DNA of 41,234 nucleotides, taken from IMG/VR virus record IMGVR_UViG_3300030117_006378, positions 1 through 41,234 of that record; one strand, written 5' to 3'. Each line of letters opens with the position of its first letter. The stretch's first letter is position 1. This DNA comes from a virus. The notes under the pieces were generated by a model that saw only the letters and a program-made list of their open reading frames with translations, did no database searches and had not been told where the DNA came from. The translations under genes were made by a program, and so were the position numbers. This document shows positions 6,417 to 13,368 of this stretch, piece after piece.

Positions 6417-6594
6417 CACGCTTCCCTCCATCCCAGTCATACTTAGGCACCCCGTTTCTTAATTTCTGCAAAAGCTCATCCGCCTCCCGAAGAGATAGGG
6501 CGACATCACCCCGCAAGTGCTCAAGGTCCTTTTTAAACGCAGCCAGGCCACGAACAACCGACTCCAGCTCGTTGATAACATCATCGTTCTCCAT
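6409..6594 (-). CDS. 61-aa coiled-coil protein, unknown function
   Basis: ATG 6594 shares a TGATG junction with the stop of the replication initiator gene and follows GGAAACGTG. The product (MENDDVINELESVVRGLAAF and onward) is a long amphipathic helix with heptad Leu/Val, then a short polar tail. Its position directly after the initiator suggests a replication accessory, by position only. Confidence 0.65.
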   Translation of the reverse strand: MENDDVINELESVVRGLAAFKKDLEHLRGDVALSLREADELLQKLRNGVPKYDWDGGKRDG

Positions 6595-7352
6595 CACGTT
6601 TCCTTCCCTGCCCACGCCTGGGCAGCTCTAATAGTTTTGCTGGTCTTCTGTGCCAGCACTGGACCCTCTTGCTGAGCTAGCTCAATGAAGGATTGAACCT
6701 TCGAGCCATCCCGAACAATCAACTCCAGAGTGTTGTACTTCCTGCCGTTGTCGTTCTCGCCCATATGGAACGGTGAACGATGGCAGCCATCAATCGCCAG
6801 CTTCAGGTCATCAACAGAATAACCCTCCGCCAACCTCGCCTTGATCTTGCCCCACTCCTTCTGCTTAGAGTGTGGGGTCTTGTGTGCTCGTGGGTGATAC
6901 CCACGGTAGTGAGCAAAGACTTCCAGAACATCAGGGGATTGAACAACCTGTAACGCGTTAGCTGGCGTTACGTCACGCGTTACTAACGCGTTACCCTTCT
7001 TCTCTCTATACCGCCTCTGCCTATCTCGGTTCTGCTCTCGCAATTTTGCAGCCTTGAGTAGCTCATTGTGTTCTTGCCAGTCGTTGATAGCAAAGCCGTC
7101 ACTGCTCCTGACGACCCAGCCCTCATTGACCAGAACGTTTACCCACTCGCGCTCGTCATCAACCCAGCCGCTAAACTCAGCAAGGTCAACCTCATCCCAC
7201 CCGTCAAGCTCACCGGTCGGCTTGTGCCGCAGCACCGACAGCCAGAGAGTAACCAGATGTCCACGAACTTGGGCTTCAATCACACTCAAGGACCGCGCAG
7301 TCCTTCGCACCTTCCTGTGGTCCAGGAACGTGTCATGCAATTTTATCCACAT
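6594..7352 (-). CDS. Phage replication initiator / replisome organiser (lambda O-like layout)
   Basis: 252 aa. Residues 1-95 look like a winged-helix DNA-binding domain (MWIKLHDTFLDHRKVRR, later GWVDDEREWVNVLVNEGWV). Residues 96-120 are a basic linker (REQNRDRQRRYREKK). The C-terminal domain, about 140-235, matches the conserved half of phage replisome organisers (EWGKIKARLAEGYSVDDLK, SPFHMGENDNGRKYNTLELI). Such proteins bind the origin and recruit the host helicase. The linker codons (about 120-134) carry repeated ACGCG boxes that may be the origin itself. The start codon follows GGGGGAAACAA, a ribosome site that can be hidden in a 9-bp hairpin. Confidence 0.8.
   Translation of the reverse strand: MWIKLHDTFLDHRKVRRTARSLSVIEAQVRGHLVTLWLSVLRHKPTGELDGWDEVDLAEFSGWVDDEREWVNVLVNEGWVVRSSDGFAINDWQEHNELLKAAKLREQNRDRQRRYREKKGNALVTRDVTPANALQVVQSPDVLEVFAHYRGYHPRAHKTPHSKQKEWGKIKARLAEGYSVDDLKLAIDGCHRSPFHMGENDNGRKYNTLELIVRDGSKVQSFIELAQQEGPVLAQKTSKTIRAAQAWAGKET
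6951..6993 (-). repeat. Iteron-like boxes inside the initiator gene (candidate origin)
   Basis: Three close copies of the palindrome TAACGCGTTA occur at 6951-6960 (exact), 6973-6982 (TCACGCGTTA) and 6984-6993 (exact), with a degenerate GCTGGCGTTA at 6961-6970. Spacings are 10, 12 and 11 bp, so all face roughly one side of the helix. They encode a linker between the two domains of the initiator, the same arrangement as the lambda origin within gene O. Origin function is inference. Confidence 0.5.
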
Positions 7353-7354
7353 TT

Positions 7355-7399
7355 GTTTCCCCCGAAAAAAGAGGGCGGGCCACGAGCGAGGGAGGAAAC
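7355..7399 (-). promoter_or_regulatory. Hairpin that can hide the initiator gene ribosome site
   Basis: In the minus-strand transcript GUUUCCUCC (7399-7391) can pair with GGGGGAAAC (7363-7355) over 9 positions with one G.U, leaving a 27-nt loop. The second arm is the Shine-Dalgarno sequence two bases before ATG 7352. Pairing would lower translation of the replication initiator. The rest of the gap 7353-7442 holds nothing else that is recognisable. Confidence 0.45.
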
Positions 7400-7442
7400 G
7401 CGACTAACCGAACCTCGCTCAAGTGACCCACCCAAACGATTG

Positions 7443-7877
7443 TCAAAAGGGGACGTCGTCCCCGGCAGGTGCAGCGGGTGCGACAGGAGCAACACGCGCA
7501 GGGAAACTGGCTGGAGCACCAGTCTCCTCCTTTGGCAGGAACTCGTCAAGCTCCAGGTATCCGCGAGAGTCTTTTGCAAACTCAGCGCGCCCCTGCATGC
7601 CCACTAACTGATGCACGTCCGGAGAATTCTTTGGGTCAAAGCCAGCCGACTCCGCAAACTTGCGAATCTTCCACATCGTCTTTGGGCTGTAGGCAATGCG
7701 TTCGTAGACAGGCACGCTGCGGTCGCTGACTAGCACGGCAAGCTTTAGCTCAAGACCAAAGTTGCCAGAGCGAAATTTTTTCTCTACGGCCTCCTCAATC
7801 ATGTACGCATAGGTGCCTGGCTGCACTCGGCCGCCGCCTTTTTCTGGGATGTCATGTGGGTTGTAACCTAAGGGCAT
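7443..7877 (-). CDS. Single-strand DNA-binding protein-like (DUF669 type)
   Basis: 144 aa. The body resembles phage DUF669/SSB-like proteins (PGTYAYMIEEAVEKKF, then TMWKIRKFAESAGF), followed by an Ala/Pro-rich flexible tail and the terminal GDDVPF (139-144). That end mimics the acidic DDDIPF tip of bacterial SSB, which docks partner proteins. It lies 1-2 bases after the Sak4-like gene, completing a nuclease, ATPase and SSB set for recombination. It would coat single-stranded DNA. The fold assignment is moderate; the acidic tip is plain. Confidence 0.7.
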   Translation of the reverse strand: MPLGYNPHDIPEKGGGRVQPGTYAYMIEEAVEKKFRSGNFGLELKLAVLVSDRSVPVYERIAYSPKTMWKIRKFAESAGFDPKNSPDVHQLVGMQGRAEFAKDSRGYLELDEFLPKEETGAPASFPARVAPVAPAAPAGDDVPF

Positions 7878-7878
7878 G

Positions 7879-8820
7879 TCAGTCTTCCTTCTTGGCCAGA
7901 AGCCAGTTTAAGAGTTGGGTAAGCTTGTTCTTGCCAAGCTTCCGGAAAGCATCAGGCGTCGGGTCGGTGCCCAGCCTTCTGATGACAACTGAACGAGCGT
8001 CTGGGGTGACCTGGTTCAGCAAGTCCATGACCTGAGAGATCATGGGGGTGAGCACATCTGCGTTGAGGTGAGCTTGGTACTCATCCCAGCTAAACAGAAT
8101 TCTGCTCGGCATCTCGAAGCCAGCACGACACTTGGTCTGACGGCCCGAGCCTTCATCGTAAACGAGCCACCGCTCGGTGCCCAGCGAGGTGAGCTTGTGC
8201 TTTGTCTCGCCGTCACGCTTGATAGCTCTCTCATCCTTGCATGCGTGCCCGACCTGGTCAGCCCAGCTACAGATGAGTTGCCATGTTTGCTTCTCCATCT
8301 CGCCAGCAAACGCGTAGTAGTCAGCACCAAGGGCGTTCGCACACTTGATCATGCCGGTGTGGCACAGCATCAGTATCCCGATGCCCTGCTGCCATGCCCT
8401 GTCGAGAGCATCGATGAGACGGCGAAACTCAACAGCTGTGGTGCGGGCACCTTGCGCAAACGCATTGTAGCCAGCCTGGCCTCGCTGTGATGTCCAGATA
8501 CCGTCGAAGTCTCGCTTGCACACGTGCTCGGAAGCTAGCTGGTGAGCTGCCGTAACCGTGTCGATGGCGATCCAGTCAACAGACTCAGGGTTGCTTGCCA
8601 CTTCGACAGCATGCAACACCTCCTCCCAGCTCTCACACTTGCCCTCGGTGGGCAGCCGCCGAACAGGCAGGGCGTCTGCACCCTGCTCGCAGGCAATGAT
8701 AACGACGTTAGGTGCGTTAGCCGCAAAGGTGGTTTTACCTACACCGGGGTCACCGATGATGGCCTTGCGTGGCCGCCGCTTAATCGCAACAGCTTTCTGG
8801 TCCAAGGAAAATCTTGTCAT
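7879..8820 (-). CDS. Sak4-like RecA-fold ATPase
   Basis: 313 aa. Walker A is GDPGVGKTT at 23-31; a Walker B-like strand is WIAIDTVT with Asp87. ILMLCHTGMI (about 175-184) is the expected following strand. The size and the gene order (AAA ATPase beside a Cas4-type nuclease and an SSB) match the Sak4-type annealing/recombination ATPases of phages. It would promote single-strand annealing with the neighbouring SSB. The start ATG follows GGAGGAG and overlaps the upstream gene by 4 bases. The C-terminal 60 residues are helical and variable. Confidence 0.8.
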   Translation of the reverse strand: MTRFSLDQKAVAIKRRPRKAIIGDPGVGKTTFAANAPNVVIIACEQGADALPVRRLPTEGKCESWEEVLHAVEVASNPESVDWIAIDTVTAAHQLASEHVCKRDFDGIWTSQRGQAGYNAFAQGARTTAVEFRRLIDALDRAWQQGIGILMLCHTGMIKCANALGADYYAFAGEMEKQTWQLICSWADQVGHACKDERAIKRDGETKHKLTSLGTERWLVYDEGSGRQTKCRAGFEMPSRILFSWDEYQAHLNADVLTPMISQVMDLLNQVTPDARSVVIRRLGTDPTPDAFRKLGKNKLTQLLNWLLAKKED

Positions 8821-9806
8821 AACTCCTCCAGTTCTGAGTGGGCCGGTTTGTGCCGGTATGCATCTGACGTGCTGAGGTCATCTTGCCCTGCGCAGACAGG
8901 GAAGTAGGGGCAAGCGCCCCATGCAGACATGCACGCGTTTGGGTTTCGAGGCAGGTCGTACGCCAGCGGTGCGTTTTGAATCTGCTTCTCAAGCAGGAAC
9001 AGCTCGTCCTGCCTGCGCTCTACCTCGTCGTGGGTGATAAGGATTTCTCGCCACATGTACCGTGACGGGTCGTTCGTGTATTCCTTTAGGATACGTGCTC
9101 GGTACTGGGCAAACGTCTCAGTGACACTCGCCTTGCGTGACTCAAATTGAAACTTGGTCTCAGTCTTTCGCCGCGCAACTCGCTTGGTCATTGACGGCTT
9201 GGATTTTGTTTTGCGAATGACGTCGTAAACAAATCGCGGGCGCCTGCTCAGGTTGTACTTGCGCTGCGCTGCGTCCAGGTACATGACGACCTGTGTGTCA
9301 AACACAAGCTTTGACCAGAACAGGGACATTGGGTCCTCAATGTCACGAGATCCGCTAGTCTTATGGTCAACAACGAAAACCTCACCGTCCGCCTTGCGTC
9401 GGATAACCAGGTCAAACTTGCCGGCACGCTGCGAGTGCAAGTCCATCTGCTGCACGTGCAGCGTTTCGCGCCACTCCTCCTCAACGCCCAGCACCTCGTA
9501 GTCGCCTACCATTGGAGATCGCTCCTTGATGTACCCGTAGAGGTATGCTGCGACCTTGGCCTGCTCGACCTCGCCCCGCTTGCTAGACCAGAACGCGGGG
9601 CTCTCTCTGTAATACTCGTCAACAGCCAGGAACATGTCAGTCGCCGTGTCGCCGAGCCAGAAGCGCTCGATGCCAATATGCACAGCTGTGCCGACAAGCA
9701 AGGCCTCTTGCGGTAGGGTGGACTCGAACTCCTCCAGGTACCTGTACTGGTACCGGCGAGGACACTTCGAGTAAGTGTTTAGACTTGATGCAGTTACTAT
9801 GTTCAT
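8817..9806 (-). CDS. PD-(D/E)XK exonuclease, Cas4/RecB family with likely Fe-S cluster
   Basis: 329 aa. Motifs in order: SKCPRRYQYRY with Cys15, GTAVH with His43, GKFDLVI with Asp132, and VVDHKT with Asp147 and Lys149. The C-terminus adds Cys292, Cys299 and Cys305. With Cys15 this is the four-Cys iron-sulfur arrangement of Cas4 and AddB nucleases. It would degrade duplex ends to give single strands for the Sak4/SSB pair. The leader is AAGGAAACGCG directly before ATG. It is the first gene of this sub-operon and faces the divergent repressor gene across 50 bases. Confidence 0.85.
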   Translation of the reverse strand: MNIVTASSLNTYSKCPRRYQYRYLEEFESTLPQEALLVGTAVHIGIERFWLGDTATDMFLAVDEYYRESPAFWSSKRGEVEQAKVAAYLYGYIKERSPMVGDYEVLGVEEEWRETLHVQQMDLHSQRAGKFDLVIRRKADGEVFVVDHKTSGSRDIEDPMSLFWSKLVFDTQVVMYLDAAQRKYNLSRRPRFVYDVIRKTKSKPSMTKRVARRKTETKFQFESRKASVTETFAQYRARILKEYTNDPSRYMWREILITHDEVERRQDELFLLEKQIQNAPLAYDLPRNPNACMSAWGACPYFPVCAGQDDLSTSDAYRHKPAHSELEEL

Positions 9807-9820
9807 CGCGTTTCCTTATG

Positions 9821-9849
9821 TTGCACAGATTGTGCAGCATTGGTATGAC
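9821..9849 (+). promoter_or_regulatory. Candidate promoter for a leaderless repressor mRNA
   Basis: TTGCAC (9821-9826), a 17-base spacer and TATGAC (9844-9849) form a plausible sigma70 promoter. A transcript would start about 9856-9857, at the ATG itself, and no Shine-Dalgarno sequence precedes that ATG. The lambda cI mRNA from PRM is leaderless in the same way. The prediction is by eye. Confidence 0.4.
9822..9836. promoter_or_regulatory. Operator-like dyad TGCACA-GAT-TGTGCA
   Basis: A perfect 6+6 inverted repeat with 3-base spacer lies between the divergent repressor and nuclease genes and covers the -35 side of the repressor promoter. Its last 13 bases recur exactly at 15848-15860. It is a natural candidate for the binding site of the XRE protein encoded next to it. 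Confidence 0.5.
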
Positions 9850-9856
9850 AGTTTTT

Positions 9857-10072
9857 ATGGATCCTGTACGAGAATTGCAAGAATGTGTTGATGAAAGATT
9901 GCGAGAAGGCTGGACGAAGAAAAAGGTCGCCTCTTCAATGCAGATGTCAGCCGGACAGCTGCAACACCTTACGACAGGCAGGAGGCCGCCCACTCTGTTC
10001 CAAGCGGTGATGATTGAAAGGGAGTTTGGAATTCCTCCATCTAGCTGGCTGGATGAGGGGCCGACTTTTTAG
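9857..10072 (+). CDS. Small XRE/Cro-type repressor
   Basis: 71 aa from ATG 9857; an ATG at 9845 is in frame but lies within the -10 box. The segment WTKKKVASSMQMSAGQLQHL followed by TTGRRPPTLFQAVMIEREFG is a helix-turn-helix of the XRE type. It is the only convincing plus-strand gene inside the 11-kb early block and runs divergently from the recombination genes. It probably represses the early genes and perhaps itself through the dyad at 9822-9836. A temperate life style cannot be concluded, since no integrase is present. Confidence 0.75.
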   Translation: MDPVRELQECVDERLREGWTKKKVASSMQMSAGQLQHLTTGRRPPTLFQAVMIEREFGIPPSSWLDEGPTF

Positions 10073-10229
10073 GCTTGCGACGAATCTCTATGTCCGGGCC
10101 CCATTTCGTACGGAGCCTGCGGTCTTGTTCTTCCGTTGTCATTGGCCAGCGAGTCCGGGCGAGCATCCACTTGTCGTCACCGGGCAGGCGGAACTCACAG
10201 TTTTGAATAGCTACGTCGCTCACTTCCAC
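10041..10229 (-). CDS. 62-aa protein, unknown function
   Basis: GTG 10229 lies within the last bases of the upstream gene, and the 3' end overlaps the convergent repressor gene by 32 bases. The sequence (CEFRLPGDDKWMLARTRWPM, then TTEEQDRRLRTKWGPDIEIR) has a natural composition with four Trp-type aromatic positions and a basic tail. No family recognised and no strong ribosome site, so it depends on coupling. Confidence 0.5.
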   Translation of the reverse strand: MEVSDVAIQNCEFRLPGDDKWMLARTRWPMTTEEQDRRLRTKWGPDIEIRRKPKKSAPHPAS

Positions 10230-10480
10230 CCCGTACGCTCGTTGATGAACTCAGCCAGCACCCGCGCATCCTCGTAGCCAATACCCATCTTCTCAGCAAC
10301 GTAGCTCGGGTAAACCTTTTGACTGACGATGACGGACACGCCACCGCTGCCCCCGTTCTTCATCCAGCTAAGCAAGAAGAGGTCCACCCTTACCTTGCCT
10401 TTAACCCGGCACGGAGCCCAGCCGTAGATAATGTCATAGTTTGCCCCGTTGCCGGGCTGAAGTTGTTCTCTCGTCATCAT
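10220..10480 (-). CDS. 86-aa protein, unknown function
   Basis: The start is a double ATG (10480/10477) with a weak ribosome site. The protein has a hydrophobic beta-rich first half (RVKGKVRVDLFLLSWMKNGG) and an amphipathic helix at the end (GYEDARVLAEFINERTG). The base sequence just upstream includes CACAATCT (10490-10497), a partial match to the 9822 dyad. No function is evident. Confidence 0.65.
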   Translation of the reverse strand: MMTREQLQPGNGANYDIIYGWAPCRVKGKVRVDLFLLSWMKNGGSGGVSVIVSQKVYPSYVAEKMGIGYEDARVLAEFINERTGWK

Positions 10481-10616
10481 AGCTCAATCCACAATCTCTT
10501 ACTCATCCTCAAGTACAGGTGGGGCATTGCCTGAGAGCAAAGTTTTGAAGTCCCTCGAAGGGCATTGATCAGGCAATTGCGAGGCTCAAGATACCAAAGT
10601 TCCTCTGCCCCATAAG
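10481..10616 (-). promoter_or_regulatory. Intergenic region with a 9-bp inverted repeat
   Basis: 136 non-coding bases between two minus-strand genes. ATTGCCTGA (10526-10534) pairs with TCAGGCAAT (10569-10577) across 34 bases, and CCCTCGAAGGG lies in that loop. It could end the upstream transcript or act as a leader for the 86-aa gene; there is no U-run typical of an intrinsic terminator. Confidence 0.4.
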
Positions 10617-11243
10617 TTAATCTAAAATTTCCCACTCATCCTCACCGATACTCACGTCGAGCACTTGATGAGTCTGCATGGGTTTAGGTTTTTTCTTCGC
10701 CTCAACTAGCTGCGCCCCCATGGCAACAGCCAACTCCACGTCACCCTCTAGGATGATCTTTATTGTTGGCGCAGCTTCCAGGTAATCGTTAACGCGGGCT
10801 CGGTTGAGTCGCTCACCGGCAAGCTCGAAAGCGTACATGATAGGCTCGTTGTCGAGCAGTCTCTCCAGGGCAAGCTGCACAATGCCGCTGTGACTCAAGC
10901 CAAGCCTGCTCGCTGACTTGAGCATGCGATCGTGAAGCTTGCCCGGTATGTCTACCTTGACCGCCTTGAACCCACGACCCTTGCGCACCTTGGCAGGCGT
11001 CTTGGGTAGCGGGTCTTTCGTGTAGTCCTTGGCCTCGAACAGCCAGCCAGCAATGCGCTGCGCCTCTCGCTCGTCCGGAACCTGTGCACCTTGAAGGATG
11101 TAGTGAAAGCGGTTGGGTCCGATGCCGCACTGGCGCGCAGCATCAGCCCACTCCACTTGGCGTTGCTTGACGACAAACGTCAGCTTCTTGCCAATTGCTT
11201 TGGCGAGAGGGTTAGCGTCGGTCGGTAAAGCGTGCTTGCTCAT
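10617..11243 (-). CDS. Regulator with an HTH and a ribbon-helix-helix domain
   Basis: 208 aa; ATG follows AAGGAGG. Residues about 18-70 look like an XRE-type helix-turn-helix (VVKQRQVEWADAARQCGIGP, then DEREAQRIAGWLF). Residues about 92-132 look like a ribbon-helix-helix unit: FKAVKVDIPGKLHDRMLK followed by LGLSHSGIVQLALERLL. The C-terminal 70 residues carry Lys/Pro and an acidic end (GEDEWEILD). Two DNA-binding folds in one chain is uncommon and would let it read two site types or bridge sites. A virus regulatory role is inferred from the domains. Confidence 0.6.
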   Translation of the reverse strand: MSKHALPTDANPLAKAIGKKLTFVVKQRQVEWADAARQCGIGPNRFHYILQGAQVPDEREAQRIAGWLFEAKDYTKDPLPKTPAKVRKGRGFKAVKVDIPGKLHDRMLKSASRLGLSHSGIVQLALERLLDNEPIMYAFELAGERLNRARVNDYLEAAPTIKIILEGDVELAVAMGAQLVEAKKKPKPMQTHQVLDVSIGEDEWEILD

Positions 11244-11412
11244 GCAATTCCTCCTTGAGCTTGCGCCACTGCTCGTCGTTTATCTGTACGCGTAACTTGT
11301 CTGCGCGATCTCTCCGCAGATCTGCGATGTAGACAACAAGCCATCTGACGCAGAATGCGACAAACAATGTGTAGGCTGCCCAGAAAACGTAGGCCACTGC
11401 GCTAGTGCTCAT
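11212..11412 (-). CDS. Small single-span membrane protein with a charged tail
   Basis: 66 aa from ATG 11412, which follows GGAGC and overlaps the preceding stop. Residues 4-28 (AVAYVFWAAYTLFVAFCVRW) are one membrane segment, followed by a charged helix (LRRDRADKLRVQINDEQWRK). A longer in-frame start at 11508 would lie inside the neighbour and adds an Arg/Pro-rich stretch typical of a wrong frame. Superinfection exclusion or host takeover are common roles for such early membrane proteins, but nothing here shows which. Confidence 0.65.
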   Translation of the reverse strand: MSTSAVAYVFWAAYTLFVAFCVRWLVVYIADLRRDRADKLRVQINDEQWRKLKEELHEQARFTDRR

Positions 11413-11650
11413 CCATTTGCTCCAACATCCTGCTTGCAGTCTGCCCACCGTACGACATCGCCTCGCCCACAACCTGCATGAGGTCGGTGGGGCTTGGGCA
11501 AGCAGCACCGAGGGCGCTGAACGTGTAGTTCAAAACGTGTGTAAAGAACTCAGCAGGGCACATGCCACTTTGCTGACACAGCTCAGTAAGCGCGTTCATC
11601 TCAGCAAAAACAAAGTCAACGTCTACGCCCTTAGGTTTTTGTTTCGTCAT
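11402..11650 (-). CDS. 82-aa protein, unknown function
   Basis: ATG 11650 follows AGGAGGCCAAGG. The product is mostly helical with four Cys spread through it (ALTELCQQSGMCPAEFF, LGAACPSPTD); they are not spaced as a zinc finger. It overlaps both neighbours by about 10-20 bases, consistent with a tightly coupled operon. No family recognised. Confidence 0.65.
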   Translation of the reverse strand: MTKQKPKGVDVDFVFAEMNALTELCQQSGMCPAEFFTHVLNYTFSALGAACPSPTDLMQVVGEAMSYGGQTASRMLEQMDEH

Positions 11651-11828
11651 CCTTGGCCTCCTCGATAGCCAGGTCAAACTGCCTGGCGCAAAAGTTCCAT
11701 GTTAGCATGAACAAGAGAGTGGCTGCTGCCCTCTCGCCGTTCGTGTTGAAGCCCTCTATTGCTTTATGCAACTGCTCCTGCGTCTCATACGTCGCAGCAA
11801 GGTTGGTCTTTACGATTGGGTTATCCAT
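11631..11828 (-). CDS. 65-aa helical protein, unknown function
   Basis: ATG 11828 is preceded by AAGGGGAGACGCGTG, one of the recurrent leader boxes. The protein (MDNPIVKTNLAATYETQEQL and onward) is alpha-helical with a hydrophobic stretch ATLLFMLTWNFCA that is too short and mixed to call a membrane span. It ends in an acidic tail (EEAKDDETKT) inside the next gene. Confidence 0.6.
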   Translation of the reverse strand: MDNPIVKTNLAATYETQEQLHKAIEGFNTNGERAAATLLFMLTWNFCARQFDLAIEEAKDDETKT

Positions 11829-12337
11829 CACGCGTCTCCCCTTAGTTCCTCAATCTCAGATTGCATTTGCCTCATTTGTGAACAAAGGCTTCGATTTCGG
11901 AACAACAGTTCGTCGATCTTTTGTCGTCTTGCGAACCTGGCATCCTTGTCCAGCAGGGGTTTAACCCAGTCGGTCTGCCTGCCCGCTCTCTCCTGTGAGA
12001 ACGCCGCAAACATCAGGGCCCTCGCCAGTCGGTTGGCCTGCACATCCTTGTCGTGCGATGCCTCCTCCTGGTAGAGCTGCTTCTTTATCAGCTTGTAGAT
12101 TAGCGACTGCCCGCCAATGGCATTGAGCGCCGCGTTCCCGCAATTGTTGATGACGTACTCGGCAATGTCTCCTTCGTGTACGTGCTCGTCGAGGTACTCT
12201 CGCCAGTCATTCTTGAGCTGGTTGATTTCCTCCAGCTTGTCCTTGAGCTGGTCCACAGCGCTGTCAGCGAGGTCCTTGGCCTCATCCGCTCTGCTGCTAG
12301 CCTCTTCCATCTCATCAATCACATCACTTAAATCCAT
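11828..12337 (-). CDS. Coiled-coil protein, unknown function
   Basis: 169 aa from ATG 12337 behind GAGGAGACGCGAC; the longer frame to 12406 would overlap the upstream gene. Residues 1-50 and 140-169 have heptad patterns (VDQLKDKLEEINQLKNDW; LCSQMRQMQSEIEELRG). The middle contains ISGGQ-like and Ala-rich helices (ANRLARALMFAAFSQERAG). It probably forms dimers or longer rods. No family recognised. Confidence 0.65.
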   Translation of the reverse strand: MDLSDVIDEMEEASSRADEAKDLADSAVDQLKDKLEEINQLKNDWREYLDEHVHEGDIAEYVINNCGNAALNAIGGQSLIYKLIKKQLYQEEASHDKDVQANRLARALMFAAFSQERAGRQTDWVKPLLDKDARFARRQKIDELLFRNRSLCSQMRQMQSEIEELRGDA

Positions 12338-12348
12338 GTCGCGTCTCC

Positions 12349-13131
12349 TCACTGTAGGATATTCAGCCCTACCCGTTTTTTGCTTGGCCCGTGTGCGTAA
12401 ATCCACGGGCTCGCCTTAACTCCACGCGGGGCACCGTGGCAAGCGCCACAGTCCTCGCAGCTCTTATGTGTGTCTAGTGCCGGATCGCTCGGACACTGGA
12501 ACCCACGCTCAGGGGCATCGGCACCCAGCGGACGAACCTCGAAGGTACGCCAGCCCTGTGACTGTGCCCGCTCTCGCTCTTCCTCGCTGTCAGCCGACGC
12601 CATGCACAGCTGCTTCAGTCTCTTGTCAACGCCAGGCCAGTCCCACTGGTGGGTGTAGCCTGTCCTGTGTCGGTCCTTGGCTGGCTTGATAAGCTTCCAC
12701 ACACCGAAGGGCACAGCCGCTGGGTCACCGTATGACCCTAGTCTGACATGCCTGCTGCGAATTGTTCTGACGTGCTCGACGGTAGCGTGGGCGTAGCCGC
12801 CACGCTTGTAGCACGACCACACTGTGATGGGCGTGCGCATGTTTACATAGCACGTCCGCAGTGTCTTGGTTGAACCGTCCGGCTCAAGATGCTCTCGCAT
12901 CCTGTGTGGACACTCGCCACATATTGACACATCGTCGCCGCTACGAACGGCATACTTGGGGTGTATGTCCTTGCGAAGGATCCATGTCTGAACCATGTCT
13001 GCCGTTTTCGCATTCTTGCTGGGCTTCTTAAGGCCCGTGGCAATAACGACGATCGGCGCACCGTCAATCAGACTTGGGCCCTCGTAGAGGATGACCCCGT
13101 TCTTGTTGATGTTTCGCGCTTCCAATTGCAT
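12349..13131 (-). CDS. Cys-rich conserved phage protein, unknown function
   Basis: 260 aa. The N-terminal two-thirds match a pattern that is widespread in phages of many hosts: TADMVQTWILRKD, SICGECPHRM, RTCYVNMR and TVWSCYKRGGYAHA, later HRTGYTHQWDW and MASADSEEERERAQSQGWRT. The C-terminus adds a further Cys group (SCEDCGACHGAPRG). Paired Cys suggest metal binding. The family is very common but its role is not known to me. The AGGAG ribosome site abuts the ATG closely. It is the first of three Cys-rich genes in a row. Confidence 0.75.
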   Translation of the reverse strand: MQLEARNINKNGVILYEGPSLIDGAPIVVIATGLKKPSKNAKTADMVQTWILRKDIHPKYAVRSGDDVSICGECPHRMREHLEPDGSTKTLRTCYVNMRTPITVWSCYKRGGYAHATVEHVRTIRSRHVRLGSYGDPAAVPFGVWKLIKPAKDRHRTGYTHQWDWPGVDKRLKQLCMASADSEEERERAQSQGWRTFEVRPLGADAPERGFQCPSDPALDTHKSCEDCGACHGAPRGVKASPWIYAHGPSKKRVGLNILQ

Positions 13132-13134
13132 CTC

Positions 13135-13368
13135 CTACTCTTGAGCTTTGATTGACTCCTGTAATCCCGTGGGTAGCGGATCAACGCCACCTGTTTTGCC
13201 ACCAGGCTTGCGCTTGCCCACATGTCTGCGGGCATTAGTTTTGCCTATGCACAGGTTGCAATATGCCTTGCCTCCAAGGTCATACTTCACTGACCGCGTC
13301 TCACCGCAGTCAGAGCACACCCTGTTCATCTTGTGCCAGTTCCACACCAGCTTGTATCTCTCAGCCAT
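13135..13368 (-). CDS. Small zinc-ribbon protein
   Basis: 77 aa, ATG after GGGAGG. A four-Cys ribbon is plain: Cys18-x2-Cys21 (RVCSDCGE) and Cys37-x2-Cys40 (YCNLCIGK), followed by a Lys/Arg/Gly-rich tail (RHVGKRKPGGKTGG). It probably binds nucleic acid or a host protein. It is separated from its neighbours by only a few bases. Confidence 0.7.
   Translation of the reverse strand: MAERYKLVWNWHKMNRVCSDCGETRSVKYDLGGKAYCNLCIGKTNARRHVGKRKPGGKTGGVDPLPTGLQESIKAQE

Noticed and set aside
8817-9806. Cas4 as part of a CRISPR system
   Set aside because: No other cas gene or array; the Sak4 and SSB neighbours point to a phage recombination nuclease.
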